NCBI GenBank assembly: GCA_015680685.1
Contig: MNCI01006657.1
Span: 386,645-439,181, forward strand
Reading direction: 5' to 3'
Origin: Gnetum montanum
Lineage: Eukaryota; Streptophyta; Gnetopsida; Gnetales; Gnetaceae
DNA: 52,537 bases
The notes below the pieces were generated by a model that saw only the letters and a program-made list of their open reading frames with translations, ran no database searches and was not told the origin of the DNA. Shown piece by piece: positions 21,148 to 33,411 of this stretch. How positions within the stretch are numbered: position 1 is the stretch's first letter; each line of letters begins with the position of its first letter. Position numbers and translations under genes: made by a program.

Positions 21148-23349
21148 CTTAGTTTCATTAAGATCTTAGTTCATGTGATTGTAGAGTTAGAACAATTTCG
21201 AGAAAAATGTCCAAAAAGTATTAACTTCTTTTATAACCCTTCACAATTGACTTCTTTTTCCTTTTGTATGGCTTATAATGATAGTTGAGATTCCTTGGGT
21301 GAGATAAATAAAGGTTTTTGCATGCATAAAACTAATTATTGATTAAAATACTTAAGGTTTTTTAACATTCTTACCCTTATAATACCTTCCAGACGATAGT
21401 AAATTTTGAAAAGTTGACACAAGTTTTCCACACAAGCACCTCCCCTCAATGAAATTGAACACTTTGGGATCAAATAGGTTCAAAAACCACAAAAATCAAA
21501 GTGGTATGAAGCTAGATCTTGCATATGGAAGTTGGATGCACAAAGCTCTTGGTTGAGAGAGAAAAATGCAAAAACTCCCCTAGCAACATTTGATGAAAAT
21601 GATTTTTGAAGAATCATGAGGGCCCCATTTACAATTTTTATGGATCTGACATCAGGTAGTCGATATTGATTCCCACTCAAAATTGGAGGCCTTAAAATTG
21701 CATTTCATGGGAACATTTAGCATGGAAAATGAAGCCTTGTGATTTGTTGGATGATTTCATGTAGAGTTCAAAGTTCTAGGGTTAGTGAGAATACATATTT
21801 GGGCATCGGTAATGTTGGAAAACAAAATTGTAGGAATTAAAAGCTTTGGAAGATGTAAGAAAAGGGTATTAAATTCATGATATAGAACGGATAGGTTGTA
21901 TGATAAGGGAAGGTTTTGAAATTGACATTTATGCACTTGGAAGGTTCAAAATGATGCAATTGTATTATACAAGTACAAGTTACAATAGTTATACAAGTGG
22001 GTCCTCTCCAAAGTAGGCTCCAGCCCTTAATGCCCTTGTATAACCATACCTAAAAATGTCTGTAGGCACCAAAGGGGTTGAATGCAATGCATACTTGTTT
22101 ACCAAAACACACATGTTAGAATCACTAATTTAAGAAAATAACTCTATATTACACAAAACCACAAGTTATGATCATACGAATAGTGAGATGAGATGGATTT
22201 TATAAGGATTGTAGAAATTAGGATGTGAGGTGCCTTACTAGAGGCATAATGCATCCTTGTGTATTATTAATGGTTAAAGTAATCATTAGTCCTTCTTTCC
22301 AAGATTCAAACCAAGTCCAAACCATGTTCTAGTGACATCACATTATTTTATCTCTTTGATTGACAATCATAAGACTACCACCATTGTAAGGAGTAGCATC
22401 ACTTGGCATTTTGTCCAAGGGAGGAGTTTATTCATGGCACTTTTTTTCTCCTTTTCTTTCTATTTCTGAGAAGTCGCCAACCTTTAGGCATGGATAACAT
22501 GTATTTCAAGTGGGACCCTTGGAAATTTATTCTATGTTATTTCATTTTATTTTTATCTATGTCAATATTACCAAAGGACTACCTTTAGGCATGGGTAACA
22601 TGTCTTTCTAGTGACATGGTAAGGCAACACTTATTTTACTCTTACTCCCATTTTTCATTAGATCTACAAGGATATAATTACAACCTTAGCAACATGATAG
22701 AACATATAGAAGTAATCAAAGAGATTCCACAAGTTTTCTTGATGTCATACGCTTCACATTCCCACTTGGTTCTTCACTTTTTTGTCCAGGCATAATGATT
22801 ACAAGTTTATTCTTAGTTTGATGATGGAAAAAGAATATCATTATGACCATGGTAAGAACCTCTTATTAATGGGATAGATGGATGGGTGACATCGTCTCAC
22901 TACCCTAATAATCAATCCCTTATGATTTTGACAACATAGAGAAAACCTTACCTCATTAGGCTACATCCTGTTGTTTTATTGACAAATGAGATTACTAACA
23001 AAGGAAATTAAACCAAAGTGTGGAAAAAGTTAAAAATAATGGGAAAACTTTGTATCAACAAATGAGAAAATGGTAAAAAATTGTAAAACAAAAAGATGGA
23101 AAACACTTATTAATTCTTGATTTTAGAATGAGGCATCTTCCCCATGACTAAGCTTTTGGCCATGACAAGAATTAATGAGTGGGAAAATAGGCTCTATGCA
23201 TCTGTGAAACAATGTTAGACCTTCATTTTCAAGTCATTGGGTATCTTTTGATTCAGTGGTAGCTGCATAGATGGGTTTTTGCTCACATACTTAGTTTTGA
23301 AATGTACAATGGATTAGAATAGGAGTTGTGTTAACTTTGCAGATATCTA
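21148..23349 (-). mobile_element. Element B non-coding middle region
   Basis: This holds the post-integrase landmark (about 23140), a GTAAAACAAAA word (23083), and the block shared with A (22000-22120, AAAGTAGGCTC-AGCCCTTAA). No polymerase domain is found anywhere in it. Confidence 0.6.
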
Positions 23350-25600
23350 GCCCATCATTGCACTCTTTATTAAGATTAGTTATGCATGGATTCTTCTATC
23401 TCTCCACAGTGTTAGATTCATTGTTTCTGGTAGATGTTAAACTAGCGACGTATGTTGGCCATTGTGTAGGATTGGAGGACATTGGTTGTGAAAGGAAGGG
23501 TGTTGCACTTGATTGGCATTGTGCTAGTTTGGATGAGTTAGTAGGTCCATGATTGTTGTGCTTACATGTGGGAACTATCCTAAAGAAAGGGTGTTTCTGA
23601 GATTGTGATGGAGATCTACCAGCATTATCATTTCTATGTATGTTCACAACACAAGTGGCATTCTTTTGTGATGTTATGGTGTTAAACCTTTCTATGATGC
23701 TGGTTGTGACATGTGATGGAGGTGAATATGAGAATATTAAGGATATGATGGAGGGTGAGAGGTGTGAGGTGGTGATCTCATAGAAGATGTTGCAAGTTGA
23801 TGATATTCGAGAGAGTAATAGTAGTGATTTAAGGTAGAAGAAGTAGAACTAGTTGGAGAAACAGGTTGTTAAATATAGTATCCAAATGGGTCTGATTGAT
23901 AATAAGGGTAGGGATGGTTTGATGATGGCCTTTCCCACGACTATCAGTTTTTCCACTATGGTTGATAATAGTGATGAGGCTGGTAAGAAGTTCCACTAGG
24001 ATAGTGCAATTGGTTATTGGACTATCTATAATTACCTTGTGAGAAAGGTAATTTCCTAGGCATTTGCTTTTGTACAAACTTGGGATTCAATGCAAAAGCC
24101 CGGTACCCATGTAGATGTAACATGACTCAGAAATAGCCCTTTGGATGGTCATATAAGTAGATGTCAGATCCATCATCTTCTTTGGTGGTTAAGTCTATAG
24201 CTTCTTCTTCTATAGCCATTTCTCCTTTTTGCCAATTTGTGTTCTTACCTGTCCCTTGGTCCTTTTTCCTTCTTTTCTTATGATCACTTGATTTTTTTAT
24301 GTGTTACTCTCTCCTCTATGGTTTCTATGCAAGTTGTAACTTTCTCAATTATCCATTCCAACATATTATCTAATTGTGCTTTAAGCTCATCGATAGACTT
24401 TTGTATTAACAAGGTTTATTATGAAATCACCTAATCGATGAATCCTCTTCTTTTGAAGAGTTAGGTCCTAGTGATATTCTTCAACATTCTCTCAATTACA
24501 TAAATCTCCTTCTTCTTTTGTCATTCACTCGATTAGCCTTTGTATATAATAGACTTTTAATTTTTATAACCAACCTAAGGCATAAATTCTAAGGGTCACT
24601 CTTGTTTGACTATGAAGCCCATCTATGATGTGGAAAAGTTGCTCTTCTTAAGAGAAACCATGGCCTAGACATCTATACAGTAGAGAATAGTATCTATCTA
24701 GGCCCATATCCAAGGGTTTATGTTATTCATATTTCCATCTTTGGATTCATTTCCTTATGTTGTACAACCTCTAATAGGTTTGGTATTTCTTGTTGAAAAG
24801 TTCTAGCATTGTGGACCACCGATAGATTGAATTTGATTTCAATGATCTAGACCACACTTTGACTTTGTCTATTAGTATCCTAACAAAGAGCTTAAGCTTT
24901 TTCCATCCACTTTCAATGTTCTATAAGATCTAGGCATCATGGAAGGCTTGTAAATGATGTTGTAGATAGGAATTATAGCCTTCCACAAATTTAGGGATGT
25001 TATTAATATCAAGCCTTTTGATGTGACTTTCCTTTCAATGCATGTGAGGTATTTTAACTACCTTTGTAATTTGCATCATGCTCTTAGTGGCCAACAAGGG
25101 TTCACTAACATCAGACATGTCATAGTGAAAATTTCTATTTCTATTTGTCTAATGGTGATAATCTTGCCTATGTTCATTTTGATGTCTTCAATTTGTCCCT
25201 TGGTGTTGATTTCTATCCTTATTTTGACCCCATAGTGGAGCTTTATTTATATACCTACATTCATCTTCATCAAAACTAGACATTAAAGAGGAAGAGGAAG
25301 ATGAGGAACTAAGAGAATTACCATGGCTTCTATAGTTCTCCTCATGGTCCCTTGATTTATCGTTTCTAGGTTTTGAGGAGGTCCTAGGCCTTGAGGTCAT
25401 CCCCAATCTAGGAATTACTCCATCTTATCTAGGATTATCTACCTTAGATGAATCTAGTCTTTGAGTGTAGTCAAGTTGGTCATGAAGATATGAAACTCCT
25501 GCATGAGGTTGGTCACTCCAATTTTCTTCAATATATCTCATTAGTTCTCCAATGAATGTTCTCTTCATACGATGCATTATCACTTCCATGTGAAAGAAAC
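23350..25600 (-). pseudogene. Element B gag
   Basis: The minus strand aligns with A gag block by block. The Ser-rich low-complexity segment (25400-25190, NSLSSSSSSSSLMSSFDEDE) matches the A and C N-terminal part. The gag core lies at about 24950-24530, where the plus strand CTTGTTGAAAAGTTCTAGCA (24787-24806) parallels A near 13540. The acidic segment near 24170 and the Pro/Gln-rich C-terminal part (24080-23400, KHPFFRIVP) correspond to A 12890-12221. It is more damaged than A, with stops and frameshifts. The homology stops before protease, which is absent. It presumably derives from the particle protein; this copy is dead. Confidence 0.7.
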
Positions 25601-25705
25601 ATTGTTGTTAGTTTATGATGTACATGAGTTAATGTTTTCTGATAGATAAATTGTTAATGTGTTTACAACAATTGTGTATAATATAACTAATCTAGAGAAC
25701 TAGCA

Positions 25706-25727
25706 CCATCCCTAGCAATGATGCCAA
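25706..25727 (-). other. Primer-binding site of element B (tRNA-Asp)
   Basis: Minus strand TGGCATCATTGCTAGGGATG differs from TGGCGCCGTTGCCGGGGATC at six positions, five of them transitions. It touches the LTR start at 25728. Confidence 0.8.
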
Positions 25728-26597
25728 TGACGAGTGGCAAATACTCCTTACGCCCAACCATACGAATCATAAGTGTTCAGACACAATCCAATCGAATTCC
25801 ATAGATGGGACTAGTTGTAGCATCTAGATCATTATGTCTTGATCGTAGTTCACTCTCTTCCCATTTGGACTAGTGGTAGCTTTGTCACACATGGTTTAGT
25901 CCAAAGTGAGGCATATGATTCTTGGTTTTGTTTTAGCCTTATTCTCTTCTTAATGATAATAAGGAAATCAATTATTTAACTAATTAACAATAGAAAGTAA
26001 ATTCTAAACTAGCCTACATGCAATGAGCATCTATTCTTAACCCTTCGAACAGGCTTTGGACTTCGCATAACTTTTGCTGGGATTACCAAGTATATTGTTA
26101 CTAGGCATACCATATAATAACACTACTGGGTTACCAAGTCATTACACTTACGCACTTGCAATTAGTCATACTCATTTCACTTAATGATAGAAATAATACA
26201 GAACAATAAATGATAAACATTAACTAAGGAAAATAATAAGCATTCAAGTAATTAACAATAATAAAGCTAACTGGACGCTACAATAAGAGAAGTAATCTCA
26301 ATATTTATTGCTAAATATGTAACATGTCCAAGTACATCAAACTCGAATAAGGATGTTGTACAATCACTTAACATCACACTCCATGCATGGACTAGTGACA
26401 AACTAACAGAATTTTGACTACCTCCACATCTACATTCTACATTCTCTACCCTTCAAAACCGTGCACCCAAGTGTTGTATTTATAGGCTAGCATGGATGAG
26501 GTAATATCGGATTCCCAACATTGGAGGTTATGCCTTGATAATGGATACCCGATAATGTAGTTTCGATATCAAAGCCCTACCAAAACATGATTCATCA
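25728..26597 (-). repeat. Element B 5' LTR
   Basis: Begins TGACGAGTGGCAAAT and ends AACATGATTCATCA. TATA box on minus at 26477-26486. It is nearly the same length as the partner LTR, so neither has a large indel. Confidence 0.85.
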
Positions 26598-26662
26598 TGA
26601 GTAAATAATATAATAGGAAAAATGTAGAAGGAAAATAAGAAGAATGCTTTATTAATGTGAAA
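26598..26662 (-). repeat. Right copia LTR, part 2, between B and C
   Basis: This short host piece aligns with 8535-8597 of the left LTR (ATAATAGGAAAAATG against ACAATAGGGAAAATG, then AGAATGCTTTATTAATGTG). It ends TGAAA, the left target copy for C. Confidence 0.75.
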
Positions 26663-27588
26663 TGAGGAAGCATCAAAGTGTTGTGTTGATGGACTCCCGT
26701 TGATGTGGCCTTCTTGATGAGCCCCCATCAACATGGCCTTGTTTATGTGGTGTTGCTCCATCAACATGGCCACAACGACATAGCATTTGCTGCATTTATG
26801 GGACCCCATCAATGTAACTCCCTAATAAAGTCTATAAATACGCACTCACCCACCCACCCTATTTATGGGATGTCAAGTCATAATTGTAGTAGAGCTCTTA
26901 TAGTTTTATCATTTGAGAGTTAGAATATTTCTTTGAGTGCCTGCAATAGGAGTTAGAAAGTGTATAGATCTGTATTCAAACACTAATGTACCTGAGTACA
27001 CCAATGTGAATAGTCATAAAGATGAGTCTTTTGATCAAACCTTGCAAAACTTGGAATAGATTAATGATTTATTTTTTCATTTACTGTTTTCATTAATTAT
27101 GTAATTAATTAAGCTAAACTAGGCTTCAATTGATTAATTAATTAAGCTAAATAAATTAAACACATAAGTACAAATGCTTTGAGCATAACATACAACACTT
27201 GGTAATCCCAGCAATGCTTAACGCTTGATAGCCTAGTAGTGTTGTATGTGTTCAGGATGTGTACAGAATGTGGGACCAAATACTAATGTTAGGATTAGTT
27301 AAAGATTAATTAGTTAGATTAAATTAGTTATTAAATTACTTCATTTCTCTATTTTAAGCACTAGCAACATAAAAAATAAAATAATAAAAATCATATGTCT
27401 TAATTACACTTAACCATACCTTCGTACATCACAAGTGTAATTGGGAAGATAACAAATGACTGTTAGGGCAAGTTCACTGCCTAGAGGCTAGTCTACTAGA
27501 AGACAAAGAGTCCGTAGTATTTGACCAGATTATGTGTGAACGCTTAGTGATTCGCATGGTTCAGTGTAGGGGTACTTGTTGCTCATCA
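26663..27588 (+). repeat. Element C 5' LTR
   Basis: Begins TGAGGAAGCATCAAAG and ends GGTACTTGTTGCTCATCA. U3 is full of CATCAA/TTGATG words (26680-26815) instead of the GATATC words of A, B and J. TATA at 26832-26840. It is about 110 bp longer than the 3' LTR, much of it extra U3 repeat. Confidence 0.85.
26832..26840 (+). promoter_or_regulatory. TATA box of element C 5' LTR
   Basis: CTATAAATA in the context AATAAAGTCTATAAATACGC, conserved in the 3' LTR at 38713-38721. It should drive the element transcript. Confidence 0.6.
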
Positions 27589-27610
27589 TTGGTGTCATTA
27601 TCGAGGACTC
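27589..27610 (+). other. Primer-binding site of element C (tRNA-Asp)
   Basis: TGGTGTCATTATCGAGGACT against TGGCGCCGTTGCCGGGGATC has eight differences, all transitions. It directly follows the 5' LTR. Confidence 0.75.
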
Positions 27611-27859
27611 TTTTTGTTTGAAACATGTGTTATCTAGGTTTAGTGAACATCATTAACATTGTTGGATGAGCGCTACGGTCAAAATCATTCTCATAATAAA
27701 TATAATCACATAAGCACATTAATATATTATTTGTATTACAAAATATCTTCTTCTCACATGTGTGATGATACTGAACCGCGAGTGCCTCAAGAATGCAAGG
27801 TGTTGTATACTCATCTAGATGAGTATGTGCCTAACTTTACCTTCATCCTTCATCAAGAT

Positions 27860-29880
27860 GAACAACTATGATGGCAAAATATGAAAGGCAACATTGTAAT
27901 GCCTCCTAATCAATCTTTGCCCCAGATGCTACTTCAAAATTTTAGGAGGTTAGGCATCCAAGATCTTCAAGATGAGTATGTTGTGCATGATTATGACTAT
28001 CGGGACTATTGTCCCACTAAAACACAATGTAGGAGAGATTGACACCAGGAGAAGCACCATAAAATTATTAAGGGGAAATGGTTCACCAATCCTTTGTTGC
28101 TGCTTAACCAAAATGATGATGAGGATCCTCCCTCTAGGGATTCTCAACATGAATATTCTCCACCCCTTATTATTGGTGATGGCAGTGTAGCCGGGAATCT
28201 ACAATCCACTATCAAGAATCATAGAGGAGTTGGTAAACACCATAGTGATGGTAGTCCTCATCCCTCTTCACCCTCTTCATTTGCATCTTTTTCTTCCTCT
28301 TCTAGTTTTGACAAACTCCATAGAAAGAACAATTATGATGAAGGGAAATAGCAAGCCAACAATGGTGATTGTCGAGCTCACCATGAATAAAGGGATAGCA
28401 AATGACATCATCACTGTTATCAAAATAATGATGATGATGAGCCTTTGCTGATAACTTGAAGCATGCTAAATATTTTAGAGGCTGTAAAAATTCCAACCAT
28501 GCATATGAGAGATAGTCAGATTAGATGACTTAATATGAATAATATTCTTAGATTTGAGAGGGGATATAACTCTAATCCACAAACACATCTTCAAGCTTTT
28601 CATGATGCCTATGCCTTAAAAAATATTGAAAATGATTAGCAAAAATTAAAGCTATTTCCTAGGACACTCAACAAGGAAGTAGAAAGCTGGTACTAGTCCT
28701 GGGAGCTAGAATCCATCCGCAAGTGGAGTACAATGTTAGCGTTATTTAATGATAAGTGTTAGACATACTCTAGACTGTCTAATCTAAGAAGGCAGCTCCA
28801 AGGATGGAAGCAAGTAAACCATAAACCCTTGGACACCACCATGGGTAGATAATATTCTCTCATACACTAATGCCTTGGCCATGGTTATTCTTAGCAGGAA
28901 CAACTTCACCATATCATAAATGGACTTAGATTGGAAATGAGAGGAATTCTTCACATCTATGCCCAAGGTAGACTATCAAAACTTAAAGCTCATTAGATTC
29001 AAAGGCTAATTGAGCAAGTAGCAAAAAAAGAAGGAGAGTTGAGGAAACAGGAAACTGCTGAAGATTATAATAGGGACCCTTCCATCAAAAAAAGGGAAGT
29101 CTAATTTTATGATAATGAGGAGTCATTACTTGATAAAATGGTGAATAGAAAGACCTTGCTAATATAAAAATCTATGTCTAAAAGTTTGTCCAAGGTAGAT
29201 AAACTGTGGGATTCGTTGGATGAAAAATTTTAAACTACTCTACAAATCGTCAAAGAATCAAGAGAGTAGAGTAGTGATCATGACCATAGGAGGTAGAAAG
29301 AAGTTGAACATGCCTACCAAAGCGGTAAGCGCAAGATAGCTATAGTAGAGGGCATTGTGGAAATTGAATCAGATGATGGTGGTGGGTGTGACATCTACCA
29401 ATATGAACATCATAAGGAATGTTGCTCCATCGTGTCACACTTACAAGATTCTATGGTGTATGCTCTGAATCCATGACTAACAAAAATATCAGCATCCAAA
29501 AGATTGCCTTATCCTCAAGGTAATCCCAGGCAGTTCCATCAACACAAAAAAATATTATCTAAGTGGAATTCCACCATAGTCATATGAGCAATATCAACAA
29601 TGGCAAGAATCACAATCATGGGGGATGTCACTACCAAGGTAACAGTACCCTTACAAACAGCTAGATCCATATGGGTATTACATTCAACAACCCCTATCTC
29701 CACGTTACTCTTCCAATTACATTTCTCCTTTCCAAAATCACTACTACCCTCCTGAATATTATAGAGCTCATTCTCCACATTATAAGAGGGATGCCACATT
29801 CTATCCTTGCCCTCCTCCTATTCCTACACCTATTCCTCCATGCTTAATGTAATTACTATCTGCTTCATCCATGTAGGGTA
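27860..29880 (+). pseudogene. Element C gag
   Basis: It aligns with A gag over its length. The N-terminal GNIVMPPNQSLPQMLLQ (27890-27940) parallels GNIVLPSDQSVPNMLLR in A. A Ser/His-rich patch follows (28230-28320). The gag core (28600-29050) has QKLKLFPRTLNKEVESWY and LFNDK-then-TYSRLSNL. The acidic segment ESDDGGGCDIY lies near 29370. Several stops are TAG where A keeps CAG or TGG codons, as in NDKC-stop-TYS for NDKYQTYS. It would form the particle; here it is not translatable. Confidence 0.8.
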
Positions 29881-30169
29881 CATGTGTAGCCTAGTCACAA
29901 CAATGTAATGCTACTAGGGTCATCAATCTACAATCGGTTCATCAAATAAGTATTTTAGAACATCATGCTTATAAAAGACCATTCTTCTAACCAAAAAACC
30001 CTACTAAGCCCTCAAAGACTCAAGAAACTAGTCATCCTACTTCCATCTCATCCTCTGCAAACCATTCCATTAGGCCCCCTTCAAACCACATGCTACCCAA
30101 CAAACATACTGTTATGCTCATTCATGTCATATCTAATTAGATCTAGGCTATCAACCTTCCTAAGAAATT

Positions 30170-30620
30170 AGTTGATCCTAGAAGTCCTCTTATATATTTG
30201 TAGATTGCTAGAAATCAACCATGTAAAGCTTTTATTGATTTAGGTTTTAATGTGAGCTTGGTTTCTCATGAGATCTATACTGCCTGGAACCTACTGCCTC
30301 TTAAGAAGAGTAATATTAGATTGGAATTGGTAGACTAGTCCATCACTCTTCCATTGGGACTAGTTGAAGACATTGTGACCATTGCCTCTGAGTGGTCCTA
30401 TTTTCCCAATTTCCTAGTAATTAAGGTTGAGAATTATGAAGGGGACTTTTTGATCATTATGGCAAGGGCCTAGCTAAGCACTATTGATGCAAGAATGGAC
30501 ATCAAAGATCATTCCCTGGAAATATCTAAGGAAAATGCATTCAGAAAGATTGAGAAGAAGCAAGTTTCATACATCACGTACAATGATACAAGGTGCAATT
30601 TCATGCAGAAACTCTAATCA
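30170..30620 (+). pseudogene. Element C protease
   Basis: A retropepsin-like aspartic protease. The active-site region reads KAFIDLGFNVSLVSHEIYTA, with catalytic Asp at 30237-30239 kept and the D-T/S-G triad changed to D-L-G. IRLELVD, then LGLVEDIVT and YFPNFLVIKVENYEGDFLII follow, parallel to A 12100-11800. The conserved IIMGRPWL is IIMARA-stop-L here. This domain would process gag and pol. It lies in a different frame from RT, so an indel separates them. Confidence 0.8.
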
Positions 30621-30999
30621 GTGAAACGAGCATCTATTTTTGCACACAAGCAATATGAACATGAAGTAGTTATTTAAAGGTGTTTTTATGCAATAATCAC
30701 AAAACAAGAGGGCACCTAATGGCTTACTATTGATTCTGGAAGCAACACAATATGCATGAAACCTACTAAGAGCCTGACATGCACTTATGTCATAGGCATG
30801 GATGAACTAGAGCAAGTTCATCACCAACTCTCTAGGAATGAAAATGATGATACTAATTGGGAAGAGTTGGAGATCCCTAAGAATTTCAAACAAGAACCCC
30901 TAGAGTTGAAAACTCTACTTGTCGACCTGGAATATGCATTCTTGAAAAATGGAAATTTGGTCATACCTAATGTCAAACTTACTCTTGAGTAAAAAGCAA

Positions 31000-32345
31000 A
31001 ATTGTTGAAAGTCGTCAACATATGGTCAACAGCTTTTTCTTAGTCGCATCCTGAACTCATTAGAATTGATGCATGAATATGCTAGCACTGCATTTACATT
31101 GATCTATCCATGTAGCCAAGGAGATAATCACAATGGTGGTCAAATCCAAATTTATCAAAGAGGAGATTGAGCAACTCCTTAAGGTAGGATTTATCTACCC
31201 CATTGTAGATAGTGAGTGGTCAATCCACTCGTGATAGTGCTAAAGAGATGTGGCAAATGACAGGTTTGTATTGATTTCAGGCTGTTAAACATGGCAATAT
31301 TCAAAGATCATTTTTTTTGTCATTTGTTGATCAAGTTTTGGACACCATATCTAGGCATTGCTATTATAGTTTTCTAGATGATTATCTAGATCGTGTTAGA
31401 GGATCAAGCCAAAATAACATTCACAAGTTCCTAGGGTACCTTTGCATATCACAAGATGCCTTTTGGTGTGTGTAATGCTCCTATCACTTTTCAATGTCTA
31501 GTCTTAACCATCTTTTAGTAGTAAATAGGTAGCCTAGTGGAGGTCTTTATGAATGACTTCTCCACTTATGACACTACATTCGAGCAAGTGTTAGACTACC
31601 TTGAGCAAGTACTCAAAAGATATGTAGAAAAAAACCTATAGCTCAATTGGCAAAAGAGCCATCTCATGATCCAAGAAGGCATTGTATTAGGGCATCAAAT
31701 TTCACAAGAAGGGATCAAAATAAATCCTGAAAAGATAAGGGTCATCCAAGGAATCACTTGCCAACTAGAAATCATGAAAGATATTTGGTCATTCCTTAAA
31801 CACACTGGCTACTACCGATGATTTATAGAGAATTTCACTAAGATCGCAAAACCATTTTTCGAGGTAATAAAGAAAGATGCTCCATTCATCTAGACCAAGG
31901 AATGCAGAAATGCATTCCATAACCTCAAGTAGAAGCTCATAAAGACTCTAATTCTACAAGCACTTGACTAGTCCAAACCATTTCATATAATGACAAATGC
32001 ACCTAACTATGCCTTGAGAGTCATGCTTATGTAGTTGGATGGTAAGAAATGTCCCTATTATATCCACTGCACAAGTTGAAGCATTGTGGGTACATAGTTG
32101 AATTACACCACCACAGAGAAAGAACTAATTATGGTGGTGTATGCTATAGAAACATTCAGGCACTATGTACTTGAATATAAAGTGTTTGTGCATACTAATC
32201 GCAATGTCATCTATTTTCTTATGAACAAGCCAACAGTGAGCTCCTGTGTCATACAGTGGCTAGTGATCTTGCAAGAATTCAATCTTACAATGGTATATTG
32301 AAAGGGAACTAAGAATGTGCTCGCTAATCTCTTGTCTTGGTAATG
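31000..32345 (+). pseudogene. Element C reverse transcriptase and RNase H
   Basis: RT begins with VKSKFIKEEIEQLLKVGFIY (31140-31200). After frameshifts it continues in one frame from about 31430: GTFAYHKMPFGVCNAPITFQ, then VEVFMNDFSTYD, where gypsy RTs have FMDD. The first catalytic Asp is Asn (31552-31554). HLMIQEGIVLGHQIS, FLKHTGYYR and FIENFTKIAKPF follow. RNase H (31930-32300) has M-T-N-A for the usual M-C-D-A (Asn codon 31996-31998), intact NYTTTEKEL, and H-T-N-R for the usual T-D-H (32197-32199). The order and words match Athila/Tat-type plant elements. Confidence 0.85.
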
Positions 32346-32529
32346 ATGAGATAGCAAAGAGAAGGAGAGCCCATTCTTTGCCTAATTTTCTAATGAACTC
32401 CTCTTTGCTAGTGTAATAAATGTACAAATGCCTACAAAACCAACATGGTAGGATGGCATCCTCACTTACCTTCTCACTCAAGAGATGCCACAAGACCTAA
32501 ACTATAGGAAGAAACAATAGTTTCTTCAT

Positions 32530-33411
32530 CAAGCTAAACGCTTCATGGAAATCAATGGATACCTTTATAAGATATGTTTTGATGGCCTAGTTCATTGGTG
32601 TGTACCTAATGCTGATCAACTATGTGTTCTCCATGATGCTTATGAAGGCCCTTGTGTGGGCCACTATGCTAAGAGATGCAAAACCATTAAAATCTTAATG
32701 GTAGGGTATTATTGGCCAACCATCTTCAGGGATGTCCACCAATTTTTCTACTCTTGTGAACATTGTCAATGAGATGGTGGGATAATTGCACGTATGGAGG
32801 ATCCTCAACAGTGGATTCAACCACTAGAATCCTTTAACATATGGGGCATAGATTTCATGGATCCCATCACACCCATGTCTAATGAGAAGGCATATATAAT
32901 CATCATCATTAACTATTGTACTAAATGGACAAAAGTAGTAGCTATCATTGACTATACATGATCCACTATTGCTTGATTTGTATAACAAAATGTTGTGAAC
33001 AAGTTTAGGGTGCCACGTGCACTGCTTTTTAATAATAGAACCCATTTTATAGGTGCTACTTCTCAAAACCTCATGTAACACTTAGGGGTTAAACATAAAT
33101 TAACAGCACCCTATCATCCCCAAGCCAACAATCAAGTAGAGGTGACTAACAAGAAGATCACAGAGATTTTAACAAGAACTATTAGCAAGTATATGAGAGA
33201 CTGCAACACAAAACTCAACGATGCCCTTTGGGCCTACCACTCAATATGGAAACTCCCTATTGGCTACTCTCCCTATGAGCTAGTGTATGGAAAACTTCCA
33301 ATGCTCCTAATTCAATCCAAGCTTCATACACTCTCAACAGCCTGTGACCTAGACATTAACCTAAGTCTAGCAACTATGCTTAATTTTTTGGATCTCCTCC
33401 TTCCAACTTAG
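32530..33411 (+). pseudogene. Element C integrase
   Basis: One frame with a handful of stops. The zinc-binding region reads LHDAYEGPCVGHYAKRCKTI, then YYWPTIFRDVHQFF and CEHCQ (32625-32770). In the catalytic core the first Asp is in GIDFMDP (32851-32853). The second position is Asn in FNNRTHF (33031-33033), where relatives have S-D-N-G-T-H. The Glu is in NNQVEV (33139-33141), exactly 35 residues after the second position, so the DD35E spacing is preserved. LNDALWAYHSIWKLPIGYSP and YELVYGKLP complete the domain. No chromodomain was seen. Confidence 0.85.

Larger units (their letters stand above)
17294..26597 (-). mobile_element. Gypsy element B: gag plus extra ORF, no protease or polymerase
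   Basis: A complete minus-strand element of 9.3 kb with two LTRs of about 870 bp, tRNA-Asp primer site, gag (about 25600-23350) and an extra 3' ORF (about 21147-18370). It has neither protease nor RT, RNase H or integrase. The post-integrase landmark (minus CATGGGGGAAGATGCC, near 23140) follows the gag C-terminus within a few hundred bp. Flanking bases TGTGT (17289-17293) and TGAGT (26598-26602) form a 5-bp target duplication with one mismatch. The empty copia LTR reads TGTAT there. Confidence 0.85.

Noticed and set aside
28094-28351. Separate Ser-rich small protein in element C
   Set aside because: It lies in the gag frame and aligns with the low-complexity N-terminal part of gag in A and B.
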